Shown here in pieces: positions 54,493 to 63,542 of a DNA stretch of 64,000 nucleotides; the first letter of the stretch is position 1; every line of letters begins with the position of its first letter. Where the stretch lies: positions 248,001 to 312,000 of the forward strand of contig JAAWWF010000006.1 in the NCBI GenBank assembly GCA_021404565.1, given 5' to 3'. The notes beneath the pieces are model-generated. The model did no database searches. It was not told the origin of the DNA and saw only the letters and a list, made by a program, of their open reading frames with translations. Origin of the DNA: Roseivirga sp. Its GTDB lineage: Bacteria; Bacteroidota; Bacteroidia; Cytophagales; Cyclobacteriaceae. The translations under genes and the position numbers were made by a program.

Positions 54493-54957
54493 TCAACGAA
54501 TCCTATACACTATTTTGTAAAGTTCCTGCAAGGGTGAGGGAGCCTTAAGTCCGTAGTCATTTATAACATAATTCTTAAGTCGCGTATGGATAACTGTTTT
54601 TGAGCTCGGTTGGTCAGTCCAATTTGATGAGTAACTTTCTTTGAGAATTTCCAGGTCCGAAATTTTAAGAAGGCTTAAGATATCAGCCATTTGTTGCTCG
54701 GTGAGTCTATATGTAGAACCTTTAATTGAAGGGTTAGTAAATGATTTCTTGCAAATGCTGTACTCTTTGTAAAAATCGATTTTAACCTTAATGGAAGGAA
54801 ACGAGTCCGACTCAACACCGAAAGCGCTAAGGTTCATATCAATTCTTATAATTGAGTCTGTTTTGACTTTTTCATTTACATCTACAGCCTGGCCTCTGGC
54901 TATATTCGATATTCCCAAGAGCAAGATTAACGAACACAACAGGTGTAGTTTTTTCAT
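54493..54957 (-). CDS. Exported protein of unknown function
   Basis: 154 residues from the ATG at 54957, with a signal peptide ending NIARGQ (about 1-22). The open frame reaches 12 codons further upstream. The mature chain is polar, with KVKIDFYKEYSICKKSF and a C-terminal LYKIVYRIR. No motif is recognised. It stands alone between the broken creatininase and the serine hydrolase genes. Confidence 0.6.
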   Translation of the reverse strand: MKKLHLLCSLILLLGISNIARGQAVDVNEKVKTDSIIRIDMNLSAFGVESDSFPSIKVKIDFYKEYSICKKSFTNPSIKGSTYRLTEQQMADILSLLKISDLEILKESYSSNWTDQPSSKTVIHTRLKNYVINDYGLKAPSPLQELYKIVYRIR

Positions 54958-55213
54958 AGTGCTTGTTGTAGAAATAACGATAGCCACCAGCATTGGATAC
55001 CAATATGATATAACTGTTGAAGGCTGCTAATTATTTAACTCAATTAGTTGAATATTTCTCTGCGCGTCAAGTGGTAAGTAGTTAACAGGCTCTTGCAGGT
55101 AAAAGGGAGTATTTGACTAGAGTCCGTTACAAACCAATCTGCCGAAAGACAGATGCAAGACTTTACCTGCTTATTTCAAAGGACAAGGAGGTACTGTGGT
55201 TTGCGGTCTGCGC

Positions 55214-56584
55214 TCAATTATTGTTGGAAATGGTACGAGTTGCTTTTCTGTTTACGATGCGAGCGGTCACAAAAGCTTCAACACTCTCTTCATTGTGTTG
55301 AAATTTCACATAGGTGAATGTATTTTCCAGGATAAAATGATCTGAAGATATGGCCAGAAGCTTGAATTTCTTACGACCCGGCCGGTACCAATAGAGTTGA
55401 TGATTGATAAGTTCCACGATACGGGTACTACCATCTTCATAATCATAATTCCCCACCCATGGTAAGAGCGCTTCGTCTGATGGCTGGATTATGGCTTCAG
55501 GGGCAGGGTAGGGCTTACCAATAGCCAGGGCCGCCATTCTGGTAGAAACGGGCCTGGGATCAGTGGCATCACAGTTTGAGAACACTGCTACAAAGACGTC
55601 TTCCTGTGGTAAGTAGATGACATTGGTTTGAAAACCTGAAATGCCCCCGGCATGCTCAATGGTATGACTTCCATTGATTTCATTCACAAACCAGCCATAT
55701 CCATAGTTGATCTTCTTACCACTGTTAAGATCGTAATTACTCCAAGCCAACTGCAGTGATTTTTTAGAGATCAACTTGTTGTTGATAAGGGCACTGTTCC
55801 AGATGAGCAGGTCCTGCACTGTGGACATGAGAGCGCCAGCGGCATAGACTTGAGAGAGATTGACATACTCTGCATTTTTAAAACCGTCATTCCTGGTGTA
55901 TCCATAGGCGCGATTAGGAATATTATCAACGTGGCTGCCATAGCGCGAATTTTTCATGCCCAAGGGTTCAAAAATATTGGTCCGTACAAAGTCATCATAC
56001 CGCTGCCCGGAGACTTTCTCTATGATATACCCCAATATATGATAGCCGAAATTATTGTAACGATAACGCTCTCCCGGGACTGACCTCATTGCTTCATTTT
56101 TGAAGTAATTGACCAATTCTTCAGGTTCAAAATCACGCTTACGCACATCGGCATCCCACGGCACCAGCCTGACCGAGTTGGCAATACCAGAGGTATGGGT
56201 CAGTAGATGATGAATAGTGATGTGATGGCCATGTGCAGGGTAGTCAGGTAGGTATTTGGTGATATCATCGTTGAGATTGAGCTTGCCTTGTTCCATTAGC
56301 ATCAATACAGACACTGCTGTAAACTGCTTGGTTACAGAGCCAATCATAAACTTCATATCGGCTTTCATGTCAACACCCAATTCCAGATTTGCTTTGCCAA
56401 AGGCCTTATAGTAGACGATCTGTCCATTAACAGCAACAAGTGCCGTTGCTCCGGGGCCACTATCAGAAAATTGAGCAGACAGGAGCTCGGTGTAGCTTTG
56501 GTTGAGGTCTTGAGCCCTGCCTGTATGTGGTTGGCTTATGAAGAAAGCGATCAGGAGAATAGAGGTTCTCAAATTAACTGGCAT
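55214..56584 (-). CDS. Serine beta-lactamase-fold hydrolase
   Basis: 456 residues with a signal peptide ending GRAQ. Active-site motifs: SxxK as SVTK (Ser83, Lys86), YNN in YRYNNFGYHILGYI and HAGG in EHAGGISGFQTN. A C-terminal beta-rich domain of about 110 residues resembles that of the enzyme at 38271, although the two proteins are otherwise diverged. It is likely an exported peptidase or esterase. Resistance function is not implied. Confidence 0.9.
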   Translation of the reverse strand: MPVNLRTSILLIAFFISQPHTGRAQDLNQSYTELLSAQFSDSGPGATALVAVNGQIVYYKAFGKANLELGVDMKADMKFMIGSVTKQFTAVSVLMLMEQGKLNLNDDITKYLPDYPAHGHHITIHHLLTHTSGIANSVRLVPWDADVRKRDFEPEELVNYFKNEAMRSVPGERYRYNNFGYHILGYIIEKVSGQRYDDFVRTNIFEPLGMKNSRYGSHVDNIPNRAYGYTRNDGFKNAEYVNLSQVYAAGALMSTVQDLLIWNSALINNKLISKKSLQLAWSNYDLNSGKKINYGYGWFVNEINGSHTIEHAGGISGFQTNVIYLPQEDVFVAVFSNCDATDPRPVSTRMAALAIGKPYPAPEAIIQPSDEALLPWVGNYDYEDGSTRIVELINHQLYWYRPGRKKFKLLAISSDHFILENTFTYVKFQHNEESVEAFVTARIVNRKATRTISNNN

Positions 56585-56782
56585 AGGAGATGGATGACTT
56601 TGGTTGTTTGATTATGGCTGAATAATTACCTAAAAATATAGTTGTAAAACTAATAATAATTTAGTTTATGAGAGGGCAGGTAAACAAATGGTGTCAATTG
56701 TGAAGATTCAAATTCGGGATTGGAGGCTCGGGCCTTCTGCTCCAAACGAGAAGGAGGTTCTGTCCATGAGTTCTCTGATCTG

Positions 56783-57331
56783 TTATCGGATCTGCTGAGA
56801 CAAGCTTTTAGCAAATTCAGATTCGGTATAAACCATATGTCCTTTATGAGAGATTAACTCAAGTGCTATTCCCAATTCATCAAACCATATATCAGAGGGC
56901 TTGAAAGGGTCATTTTCGCCAAAGTATAGCTTGGTTTCTGCTTCTGGTTTTGCGGTTTCATATCTTAGCCGAGTAGAAGAGATGGCATAAAGTGATTTTA
57001 CGCTGCCCGTTTTAAGGGCAAATTGCCAGGCTATGGTGCCACCAATGCTAAAGGCCAAAACATGCACCGGCTCTTTCTCCAGTTCTGTCAATTTGTTGAG
57101 GGCTTTCTCAATACCTCCATTCACAAATTGTTGGTGAAGTGCCTCCTGGCGATAGTCTGTTTTGTTCACAGAGCCCAGTTCACAGCAATCGTAGTATTGG
57201 AGTTCGAAACTCTCGTTCAGCGGTTCAGTATAGTGTTCGAGCCAATCTGATTTTTCTTTCCCCCATAAATCAGAGAGAATAAGCAGTTTGCTTTTTGTAC
57301 GAATGTTGGGCGGGGTCTTCCTGGATTCCAA
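56783..57331 (-). CDS. Small alpha/beta-hydrolase-like protein
   Basis: 182 residues if translation starts at the TTG at 57331; no in-frame ATG precedes the conserved core, and a stop (TAA) lies 9 codons upstream of the TTG. The core LLILSDLWGKEKSDWLEHY leads into the nucleophile elbow VLAFSIGGTIAWQ (Ser near 95) and a terminal HKGHMVY His. The chain is short for the fold and may have lost its natural start. Function unknown; possibly a pseudogene. Confidence 0.6.
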   Translation of the reverse strand: MESRKTPPNIRTKSKLLILSDLWGKEKSDWLEHYTEPLNESFELQYYDCCELGSVNKTDYRQEALHQQFVNGGIEKALNKLTELEKEPVHVLAFSIGGTIAWQFALKTGSVKSLYAISSTRLRYETAKPEAETKLYFGENDPFKPSDIWFDELGIALELISHKGHMVYTESEFAKSLSQQIR

Positions 57332-57532
57332 GTCTGAAAGTTGCTCAAAAGACTCGGTTTAACCAATAGTGGGGCTGAGGGTTTGGCTTCCAAAAGCACA
57401 CCAGTGCTTGTACTAGTTTAAAAGATTGTTAGCGCAGTCTTTACTTCTGGGGAATAGTACATTTAGGTTTATTTTTTATTAATACTGTTAAAAGTCAGGT
57501 ACAATTTCTTCGTTTCTAAAATCTTTTTTGCC

Positions 57533-57685
57533 ACTTTTTGCGGCCAAAAAGTAGCGAAAAACCCTTTCCGATAACACCAAATCCAAGGCTGGTTTTTACG
57601 CGCAAGACCCACGCCTACCAAATCCAACCACCTTGTATTTCGCGCTGTGATCGGCTTTGCTGCCCTCCTGGATGTATAGAGGAGG
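57533..57685 (+). repeat. Dispersed structured intergenic repeat, copy 3
   Basis: It lies in the 387-base gap between 57331 and 57719. It opens with the hairpin ACTTTTTG-CGGC-CAAAAAGT (57533-57552), then CCCTTTCCG. The outer arms CCGATAACA / TGTGATCGG pair with one mismatch, and inner CAAGG pairs with CCTTG. The 3' hairpin is CCTCCT (57664-57669) / AGGAGG (57680-57685). It ends 33 bases from the stop of the DUF5694 gene on the minus strand. Confidence 0.9.
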
Positions 57686-57718
57686 CATATGTCATAAGAG
57701 TACAGCGTATGTAAAAAA

Positions 57719-58630
57719 TTAGTCGCCTTTAACTTTACTGATTGATCCTTCGTCTTTCAGAAGGTCCCAACTGGATGCCAACTCAAAATCGGGTGTGTTT
57801 TCAATCAATATGTCCAGGGTCCATTTGTGATTGTCTCCTACAATAACGAGTATCCGGTCCTCCTCATCTGCCATCTTCAGAAGATTGGAAGTCATTCTGA
57901 TGTTTCTTCGGTACCATCTGCCAAGCCAGTCGGGTCCAACCCAATTTTTCTGAATCCCTACCCTCATCTCATACATATGCATACGGGTGATATTGGTTTT
58001 TTGCGCCTGAGGAGAGTTCCGTAGAGCGATTTGATCGTAAATGCTCTGGTTTTGGAAAACCTGTTGATTCTGTTGGAACTTTTCAATCAATGTTTTTTCA
58101 TGCTGATCAAAAAAACCAGAGTCATTTTCCCGGGCATATTCACTGAAAGCATCGAAAGAAAAGGGATCTGAACCTCTGGAGAAATCGCTGAGAGAACCTA
58201 TAAACTCAGTCTTGTCATCGAACAGGTAGAGGCTGTCTTGTCTCAGCTCCTGTGCAAGACGAAAACCTAACTGGTACACCTCATTTGGTTTGTCTGCTAT
58301 ATCGAAATCTCCTGCCAGGTATGATCGATAATCATCGTTGATCTCAGTCAGCCTTGAGGGCACCCATTCAAGGACGATTTTGGTTGGTTTGTAGCCGGAG
58401 AGCTTTGAAACCAGCTGCGATATGCTGTTTTGATTTTCGGGTTCAAGTACATCAGTCCTGAAGTGGAAAGTACCCACCACCATGATTTCTGCCCGAGGTG
58501 GTACTTCATAGTTTACGAGTTTTTCCGCCTCCGCCTCCAGGGGAGTTAGTGCTTTTTTCTTGTCCGTTTGGCAGCTCTGAGCCAACAAACATACTATGAG
58601 TAGGGGAGCAATTTTTGAAATAATGTTCAT
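57719..58630 (-). CDS. DUF5694-family lipoprotein
   Basis: 303 residues; lipobox LAQSC gives Cys20. The mature part begins EIMVVGTFHFRTD (48-60) and contains KIVLEWVPSRL, LFDDKTEFIGSLSDF and, late, RILVIVGDNHKW. These resemble the DUF5694 group and, more remotely, TraB/GumN-type folds with a conserved GTFH and GDNH motif. Some relatives are metal-dependent proteases; for this group I know of no proven activity. Confidence 0.82.
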   Translation of the reverse strand: MNIISKIAPLLIVCLLAQSCQTDKKKALTPLEAEAEKLVNYEVPPRAEIMVVGTFHFRTDVLEPENQNSISQLVSKLSGYKPTKIVLEWVPSRLTEINDDYRSYLAGDFDIADKPNEVYQLGFRLAQELRQDSLYLFDDKTEFIGSLSDFSRGSDPFSFDAFSEYARENDSGFFDQHEKTLIEKFQQNQQVFQNQSIYDQIALRNSPQAQKTNITRMHMYEMRVGIQKNWVGPDWLGRWYRRNIRMTSNLLKMADEEDRILVIVGDNHKWTLDILIENTPDFELASSWDLLKDEGSISKVKGD

Positions 58631-58810
58631 GCTTCAATTTGTCGCGATAAGTCAGGAAAGTGCCAATAAGAGCTGGCGATATCAAGCCGGTAATTAGTGA
58701 AATGACTTAAACTAAAAGTGAAACGCACTTAAGTTATGTGTGAGGCGTATCTTATCGGCAGTTAAAAATCAGTCCGCGGATGCTGCGTAAACTACATATG
58801 ATGAGGGGAA

Positions 58811-59260
58811 TTAGGTCAATCCCTTTTTTCTCAACTCCCATGAAGCACCACTCCCCATTTCGAAATCCCAATCGCTGATCTGACTATTAATTTCACCGAT
58901 GATTTCTTCTACTTCCGTGTAAACAGTTCCTAAATTCTTAAAATGGGCTAATACGTCTTTGTTGTCGGGGTCTAAATGATGATCCCTGCTCCACTCCAAA
59001 TAATCGTCAGATTGAGCGAACCACTCCAGCTCCCTCAAAACGAGACAGAGATTCAACAAAGGGTAATTATATCGAATGTCAGCGTATTCGTCCTCGACAT
59101 AAAAATTAAAGGTCTTTCCCTCCAATTTAAAATTTACAGCACAATAGTCTTTAGCTCCGGCAAGCAAATCAGTAGTAGAAAAGCGGATTTCAACCTTGTG
59201 CTTTATGAATATTTCATTGAGGGCCTCTATTTCCGGGTAACTGCTCATTTCCTGAGGCAT
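58811..59260 (-). CDS. Unknown acidic protein
   Basis: 149 residues from the ATG at 59260 (MPQEMSSYPEIEAL); an ATG at 59248 and an upstream TTG are alternatives. No signal peptide or membrane segment. It has conserved-looking blocks VNFKLEGKTFNFYVEDEYAD and LNLCLVLRELEWFAQSDDYL. It looks like a stand-alone cytoplasmic protein. Family not recognised. Confidence 0.62.
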   Translation of the reverse strand: MPQEMSSYPEIEALNEIFIKHKVEIRFSTTDLLAGAKDYCAVNFKLEGKTFNFYVEDEYADIRYNYPLLNLCLVLRELEWFAQSDDYLEWSRDHHLDPDNKDVLAHFKNLGTVYTEVEEIIGEINSQISDWDFEMGSGASWELRKKGLT

Positions 59261-59384
59261 TAAGTTAGTCAATTCACTTGAGGACAAGTAATCCCCCTGT
59301 TACAAGTGAATAGGAGGAGGGAGATACCCATTAGTCGGTCTGTTTCAACTTTTTCCGTCTAATTCATGTCTTTTTATCTGCCAA

Positions 59385-59912
59385 TCACTGTTTATATCCC
59401 AGCAACCGTGCAAAATTGGCTCCCTGAGCAAAGACAAATTGCTGGAGTTTCCATGGAATAAAGCTAAAGTACGAATCGAAATACTTCATCAATATCAAGG
59501 TATAGAAAGGGTTATGGGGTATGTTTTTTTTATTGATTTTACCTTCCTCAGATAGCTTGTAGGTTAGCCTGAGGCCTCTCTCAATATTTTTGGGTGGATA
59601 AATTTCAGCGATAAACCTGGTCTCACTGTCTTGTTCGTTCCAGAAGGAGTGGAGCACGAATTTGTTGACTATCACTTTATCGTCATCAGGGCCCAGAAGT
59701 AAGTGTTTATCTCCAACCCTTAGATTAAGTTCTCCGGAAATGACCTTAAAGGTTTCCGTTTGATAGGGGTGAAAGTGTCTCGGGCTTTTGGCCCAGGAAG
59801 ACTTCGGAGCCAATGTCATGATGAATTCTGAAATGCGCCCATTGGTACCTTCATCTGTCTGAAGAAATTCTATCCGATCTCCGGTTGCAAAATTTTTGAT
59901 CTCTTCATTCAT
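59385..59912 (-). CDS. Cupin-domain protein
   Basis: 175 residues with a single cupin barrel in about 10-115. Cupin motif 1 appears as RHFHPYQTETFKVISGELNL (metal-ligand His and Glu), and motif 2 near VNKFVLHSFWNEQ. A C-terminal helical part (about 120-175) is unlike simple cupins. The substrate is unknown. It is 31 bases downstream of the GrpB-family gene on the same strand. Confidence 0.83.
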   Translation of the reverse strand: MNEEIKNFATGDRIEFLQTDEGTNGRISEFIMTLAPKSSWAKSPRHFHPYQTETFKVISGELNLRVGDKHLLLGPDDDKVIVNKFVLHSFWNEQDSETRFIAEIYPPKNIERGLRLTYKLSEEGKINKKNIPHNPFYTLILMKYFDSYFSFIPWKLQQFVFAQGANFARLLGYKQ

Positions 59913-59943
59913 AAGCGTTACTTTTTGCCAAACCTGTGACTAT

Positions 59944-60471
59944 TTACAAATTTCCCTCTATCTGAATGATGTCATCGATGAAATCGTTGACATGTAGTTC
60001 TTTGAGAGCCGCATATTGCTTTCGGTCTTGTTCCGCCTTTTCAGCAAGCTTATATTTCATTGCTTCATATGTAAGCAGGGCGGCCTGATTTTTTCGCAGG
60101 TGATTCCGAAACAGCAAATGCCTTTTGAGTGCCGGGCAACCGGCCAGGCAAACATACAGGTGGTGCTCGATCTTGTCCAGCACTTCGTTGTTCAACATGC
60201 CGGTGCGTTTAAATGCTTCTCGGTAGGGAATGCCCTGGTCACCATTGTGGAAGTAGCCAATGGCTTGCAAATGAGATTTTATTCTGAGAAAATCGGCATC
60301 TGTTTCATAAATGATGTCAATGTCAATAATGGCCTTAGCCGCCAAATCAGGTACTGAGGTGCTTCCAACATGCTCTATTCTATAGTCGTGTCCGTTAAGT
60401 GCTGCGTCCAGTTCAAGCCTGATTTTATTGTAGTCTTCAATCCAATCTGAAGTGTAAGGAACAATGAGCAT
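59944..60471 (-). CDS. GrpB family (UPF0157) nucleotidyltransferase-like protein
   Basis: 175 residues with the family signature YRIEHVGSTSVPDLAAKAII followed by DIDIIYE, which resembles the catalytic GS(x)DxD region of nucleotidyltransferases, and a C-terminal helical half (VCLAGCPALKRHLLFRNHLR). GrpB proteins are minimal NTase-fold proteins of uncertain substrate. It lies between the cupin and oxygenase genes, all on the minus strand with short gaps of 18-31 bases, and so is probably in an operon. Confidence 0.88.
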   Translation of the reverse strand: MLIVPYTSDWIEDYNKIRLELDAALNGHDYRIEHVGSTSVPDLAAKAIIDIDIIYETDADFLRIKSHLQAIGYFHNGDQGIPYREAFKRTGMLNNEVLDKIEHHLYVCLAGCPALKRHLLFRNHLRKNQAALLTYEAMKYKLAEKAEQDRKQYAALKELHVNDFIDDIIQIEGNL

Positions 60472-60489
60472 AAGAAATTAGCCAGGAGG

Positions 60490-61137
60490 TTAAATAGACA
60501 GAAACTCTTTGATTCCCTTAGTCGGATAGAACCAACCGGCCAGGGTTATTCTGGGATGCTCACCTGTTACCCTGGTCACCATATGCTCCAGGTTTTTGTC
60601 AATCCTGAAGATATGGGCTGAGCCCCATTCTTTATATGAAATTTCTTTATAGACTTTCTTTGTGTTTTTGTCCCGGATAAGAAAATGCCCTCCTTCATAG
60701 ACAGATCTGCTTAAATTCAGACTGAATCCAATAATTCTGTCCTTGACATTTGAGTCATCGTGCCAGGTAAGAAAACCATTTTTCGATTCATTGAGTTGGT
60801 AAATGCGCCCATTGAATGATTGTATCTCTGGTTTGCCTGTGATGTGGCGGATAGTATTGATGAATGTGTCTCTGTTGATCATAAGGGAAAGGGCAGGAGT
60901 AAGAAAATCCGATTTCCCTGACATGGTTTCTTCTTTCCCAAAGGTACTTCCACTCGGAGCATAGTGGGTAGTTTCCTGAAAGGAGGCCTTGCTCAATTGT
61001 CTTTCTGAAAGAAGAGATAAGTCAGGGGTCAACAAGTGATCCAATACCACGCAGTGCTCTTGGATAAATTCGCGTTTTAACTCGTTCAGTACTTTTTCAG
61101 AGTGAACAATGGTCTTATCTCTTTTGAGTTCTATCAA
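60490..61137 (-). CDS. 2-oxoglutarate/Fe(II)-dependent oxygenase
   Basis: 215 residues starting at a TTG at 61137; no in-frame ATG occurs between the upstream stop and the conserved core. The iron-binding facial triad is HxD in LTWHDDSNVK and the distal His in NLEHMVTRVTGE; the 2OG-binding arginine follows in HPRITLAGW. GFSLNLSRSVYEGGHFLIRD is a typical P4H-type strand pair. These enzymes hydroxylate proteins or small molecules. It begins the oxygenase-GrpB-cupin gene run. Confidence 0.86.
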   Translation of the reverse strand: MIELKRDKTIVHSEKVLNELKREFIQEHCVVLDHLLTPDLSLLSERQLSKASFQETTHYAPSGSTFGKEETMSGKSDFLTPALSLMINRDTFINTIRHITGKPEIQSFNGRIYQLNESKNGFLTWHDDSNVKDRIIGFSLNLSRSVYEGGHFLIRDKNTKKVYKEISYKEWGSAHIFRIDKNLEHMVTRVTGEHPRITLAGWFYPTKGIKEFLSI

Positions 61138-61225
61138 ATCGCGTTCTTATGGTGTTGCCAGAGTGGACTGACCTGATGCTAAACTTACGAATTATGATGG
61201 ATAGCACTGCAGGATTTAAACAATG

Positions 61226-61681
61226 TCAAATCCAACCAGGGCCGATTTTTTCAATCACTTCATTGTTGATTGTAAGCGTATCGTTGTTTTCTGCCTCAAT
61301 TTCAAAGTCGGGTGGTGTTTGCCGGTGTTGTTCATAAAACTCATGCAAGCGCTCAGGATTTAAATTCGAATAGCTTATATCGGCTTGATCTATTTTGGTA
61401 TTGCCAGCCTCCAGCGCTTTCCAAAACAGGTCACGATTGGTTTGTGTGAGTCCTCTGAGGTCCAGAGTCCTCTGAATCATTTCGCCCCGATTGTTATGGA
61501 AAACAGCATCTCCTCTGTGCTCACCTTCTGCTGGTATCCTGGTTTTCAACCACTTGGCCAGCTCACAATGCTGGTTCATGGCCTCCAACTCTTTGATGAT
61601 GATTTCGATAATCATATCATAACCCGTCCATCGGGTAAAAAAGTCCTTCCCGTTTTCCAGTGTGATAAATCCTTTGGCCAT
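61226..61681 (-). CDS. Unknown protein beside the C39-like peptidase
   Basis: 151 residues, acidic, without signal peptide. Visible stretches are GFITLENGKDFFTRWTGYD, GEMIQRTLDLRGLTQTNRDL and a C-terminal LTINNEVIEKIGPGWI. I do not recognise the family. Its start is 63 bases downstream of the C39-like peptidase stop, on the same strand. An inhibitor or partner role for the peptidase is possible but rests only on position. Confidence 0.62.
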   Translation of the reverse strand: MAKGFITLENGKDFFTRWTGYDMIIEIIIKELEAMNQHCELAKWLKTRIPAEGEHRGDAVFHNNRGEMIQRTLDLRGLTQTNRDLFWKALEAGNTKIDQADISYSNLNPERLHEFYEQHRQTPPDFEIEAENNDTLTINNEVIEKIGPGWI

Positions 61682-61744
61682 GGTTAATTAGTTGCTGATG
61701 CTTGATTTGGAAAATCTTCTGATTTCTGATGACTGGGACGGCTC

Positions 61745-62788
61745 CTAATCAGCACTGGCAGGCACGGCTCTGAAAAATACCTTTTGATCAGAAGTAATGG
61801 GGAAAGTAAACGTAAAGGAATCACCTTCGGTAATGTTGATGTGGTGCTTCTTTTTCGCGTTAGCCGCTTGTGTATTGAATTTGGCAGCCGGAACTTTTGA
61901 CTCATGATCGTATTCATAGAGGTTATAGGCGATATTCGCTTGCAGCCCAGACACGCTAACTGTGAGCCCGAGGTTCATAGTTTCAGGCCTTGTATTCGAA
62001 TCATGGCCTATGGCCGGTATCTCGTAGTTGATGTCGGTGGTAATTCTTACCGGCAAAGTGACATTGTCCGTGTCTGCCACTCCCGTAATGGCGATGGCAA
62101 AGTTACGATGGTGGGTACTGTCAGCAGTTGCAAGGTCCAACACTGAATAAACATTTCCATCGGCTTTGTTAGCATCCTTGCGATCGCCCAGGAATGGGTA
62201 AGCGGGTACCACAGCGTTATCAGGTTGCATTCTGAACTGATGGTAAAATGGAATCGAGTTTCCAGGTGTATACAAACCATTGTCGCTGAATACAATGATG
62301 TCGTTATCGTCATACTGCGCGGGGCTTGTGGTGCCATAACCGAGCACCGGCACGATGTGATCATACTGGCTGTCGCCTGGAAGGGAAGACTCTTCACCCA
62401 AAAGGCGGAAATTGTTGAAAACGCCTATGATCACGGGGTGTCCGTTCAGAGCATGCTCTTTTATCCATTGCATAAATGCTTTGGTATCCTTCAGGTCTTT
62501 GCGAGGCCATTCATCATAGGCAAGCCTAAGTTGTTGGGCACTGTAGGTATCATTCACTCCTAGCAGCAACTGATCTCCATAGACACCGTCTGCTCCCTTT
62601 TCGTTTTGCTTTTTACCATCTGATGCTATGCTTCGCACATCGTACTGTGAGAGGTATTGGCCATAATACAGCCCGGATGCGATAAACGAGGTTTCTCCGC
62701 AATAGCCTCCGTTATGGTTCCACTGAAAGCGGGGAGGGATAGGGTTTTCATAAACATCCTTAGAGAAAAGGGGAAGGTAATCAGCCAT
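61745..62788 (-). CDS. C39-like papain-fold cysteine peptidase, no signal peptide
   Basis: 347 residues. A cysteine-peptidase domain fills about 15-225: QWNHNGGYCGETSF gives the catalytic Cys30 with the usual preceding Gln, QYDHIVPVLGYG gives His144, and IIVFSDNG gives Asp169. A beta-sandwich-like C-terminal domain follows (about 230-345, VTLPVRITTDINYEIPAIG). There is no signal peptide or leader-binding ABC module, unlike bacteriocin-processing C39 peptidases. It may be a cytoplasmic or non-classically exported effector. The family is inferred from motifs only. Confidence 0.75.
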   Translation of the reverse strand: MADYLPLFSKDVYENPIPPRFQWNHNGGYCGETSFIASGLYYGQYLSQYDVRSIASDGKKQNEKGADGVYGDQLLLGVNDTYSAQQLRLAYDEWPRKDLKDTKAFMQWIKEHALNGHPVIIGVFNNFRLLGEESSLPGDSQYDHIVPVLGYGTTSPAQYDDNDIIVFSDNGLYTPGNSIPFYHQFRMQPDNAVVPAYPFLGDRKDANKADGNVYSVLDLATADSTHHRNFAIAITGVADTDNVTLPVRITTDINYEIPAIGHDSNTRPETMNLGLTVSVSGLQANIAYNLYEYDHESKVPAAKFNTQAANAKKKHHINITEGDSFTFTFPITSDQKVFFRAVPASAD

Positions 62789-62957
62789 TGGTTTTCGTTT
62801 AAAATCCTGACTTAAGATATGCTAAAGAAATGGCAAAACCGGAATAGGACATACACAGTTTTGGAAAATGCAGAATTCGTATTCTGGTGTTTTAAATAAT
62901 TGACATGCGTTTATGGAATTGGTCACAAACAGCACTGCTATCTCAACAACTCGTCTA

Positions 62958-63395
62958 TTACCTGTGTCTTTTCAGGTCCCAAACATGTTTGTTTTGTCCC
63001 TTCAGGCTTGTCGAATCGAACAGCATTTTGAAATCAACTTCGTTTTTGATCACAATAGGGTAGATGATGCCCATGATCCCTTCATCCTCTCTGCCATGCC
63101 CAAATGAAAAGACAGTTTTCCCTTTAAATTCTTTGATCTCCCAGGCTGATTCAGAAACACTTACAGTACCATTTTTAAGGCTGTCTACAAGTCTGGCTTT
63201 TCCATTATCATATAAATAAAGGTATTGGTCATGATCTGTGAAAGAATCAGTGAACTCATTGCCGGGCGTTTTCATAACAATCAGATCTGATTTCCAAATC
63301 TCAACCGTTGTCAGCTCTGCCTTTTGTCCTTCTTGTTGGCAGGAGAAAAGGATGAGACAACCCAGAATCAGAGATTTATATTGTATGTTTTTCAT
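62958..63395 (-). CDS. Small lipoprotein of unknown function
   Basis: 145 residues from the ATG at 63395; the open frame extends eight codons upstream. Signal peptide with lipobox LFSCQ (Cys near 19). The rest is beta-rich, resembling lipocalin-like proteins (LYLYDNGKARLVDSLKNGTV and VSESAWEIKEFKGKTVFSFG). Function unknown. Confidence 0.7.
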   Translation of the reverse strand: MKNIQYKSLILGCLILFSCQQEGQKAELTTVEIWKSDLIVMKTPGNEFTDSFTDHDQYLYLYDNGKARLVDSLKNGTVSVSESAWEIKEFKGKTVFSFGHGREDEGIMGIIYPIVIKNEVDFKMLFDSTSLKGQNKHVWDLKRHR

Positions 63396-63542
63396 TGTAA
63401 AGTGCCCCGAGGTTTGCATTTGCAGAGAAGTTCAGGAAAAGCCGTTCAACAATCAACCCTGCGGGCTGATAAGTGAGATTTTAGTAAATGAAGCGATGCT
63501 CAAACCGGAGCTCTCGGTGGTCTGTCGTTCCAGCTGTGATAT

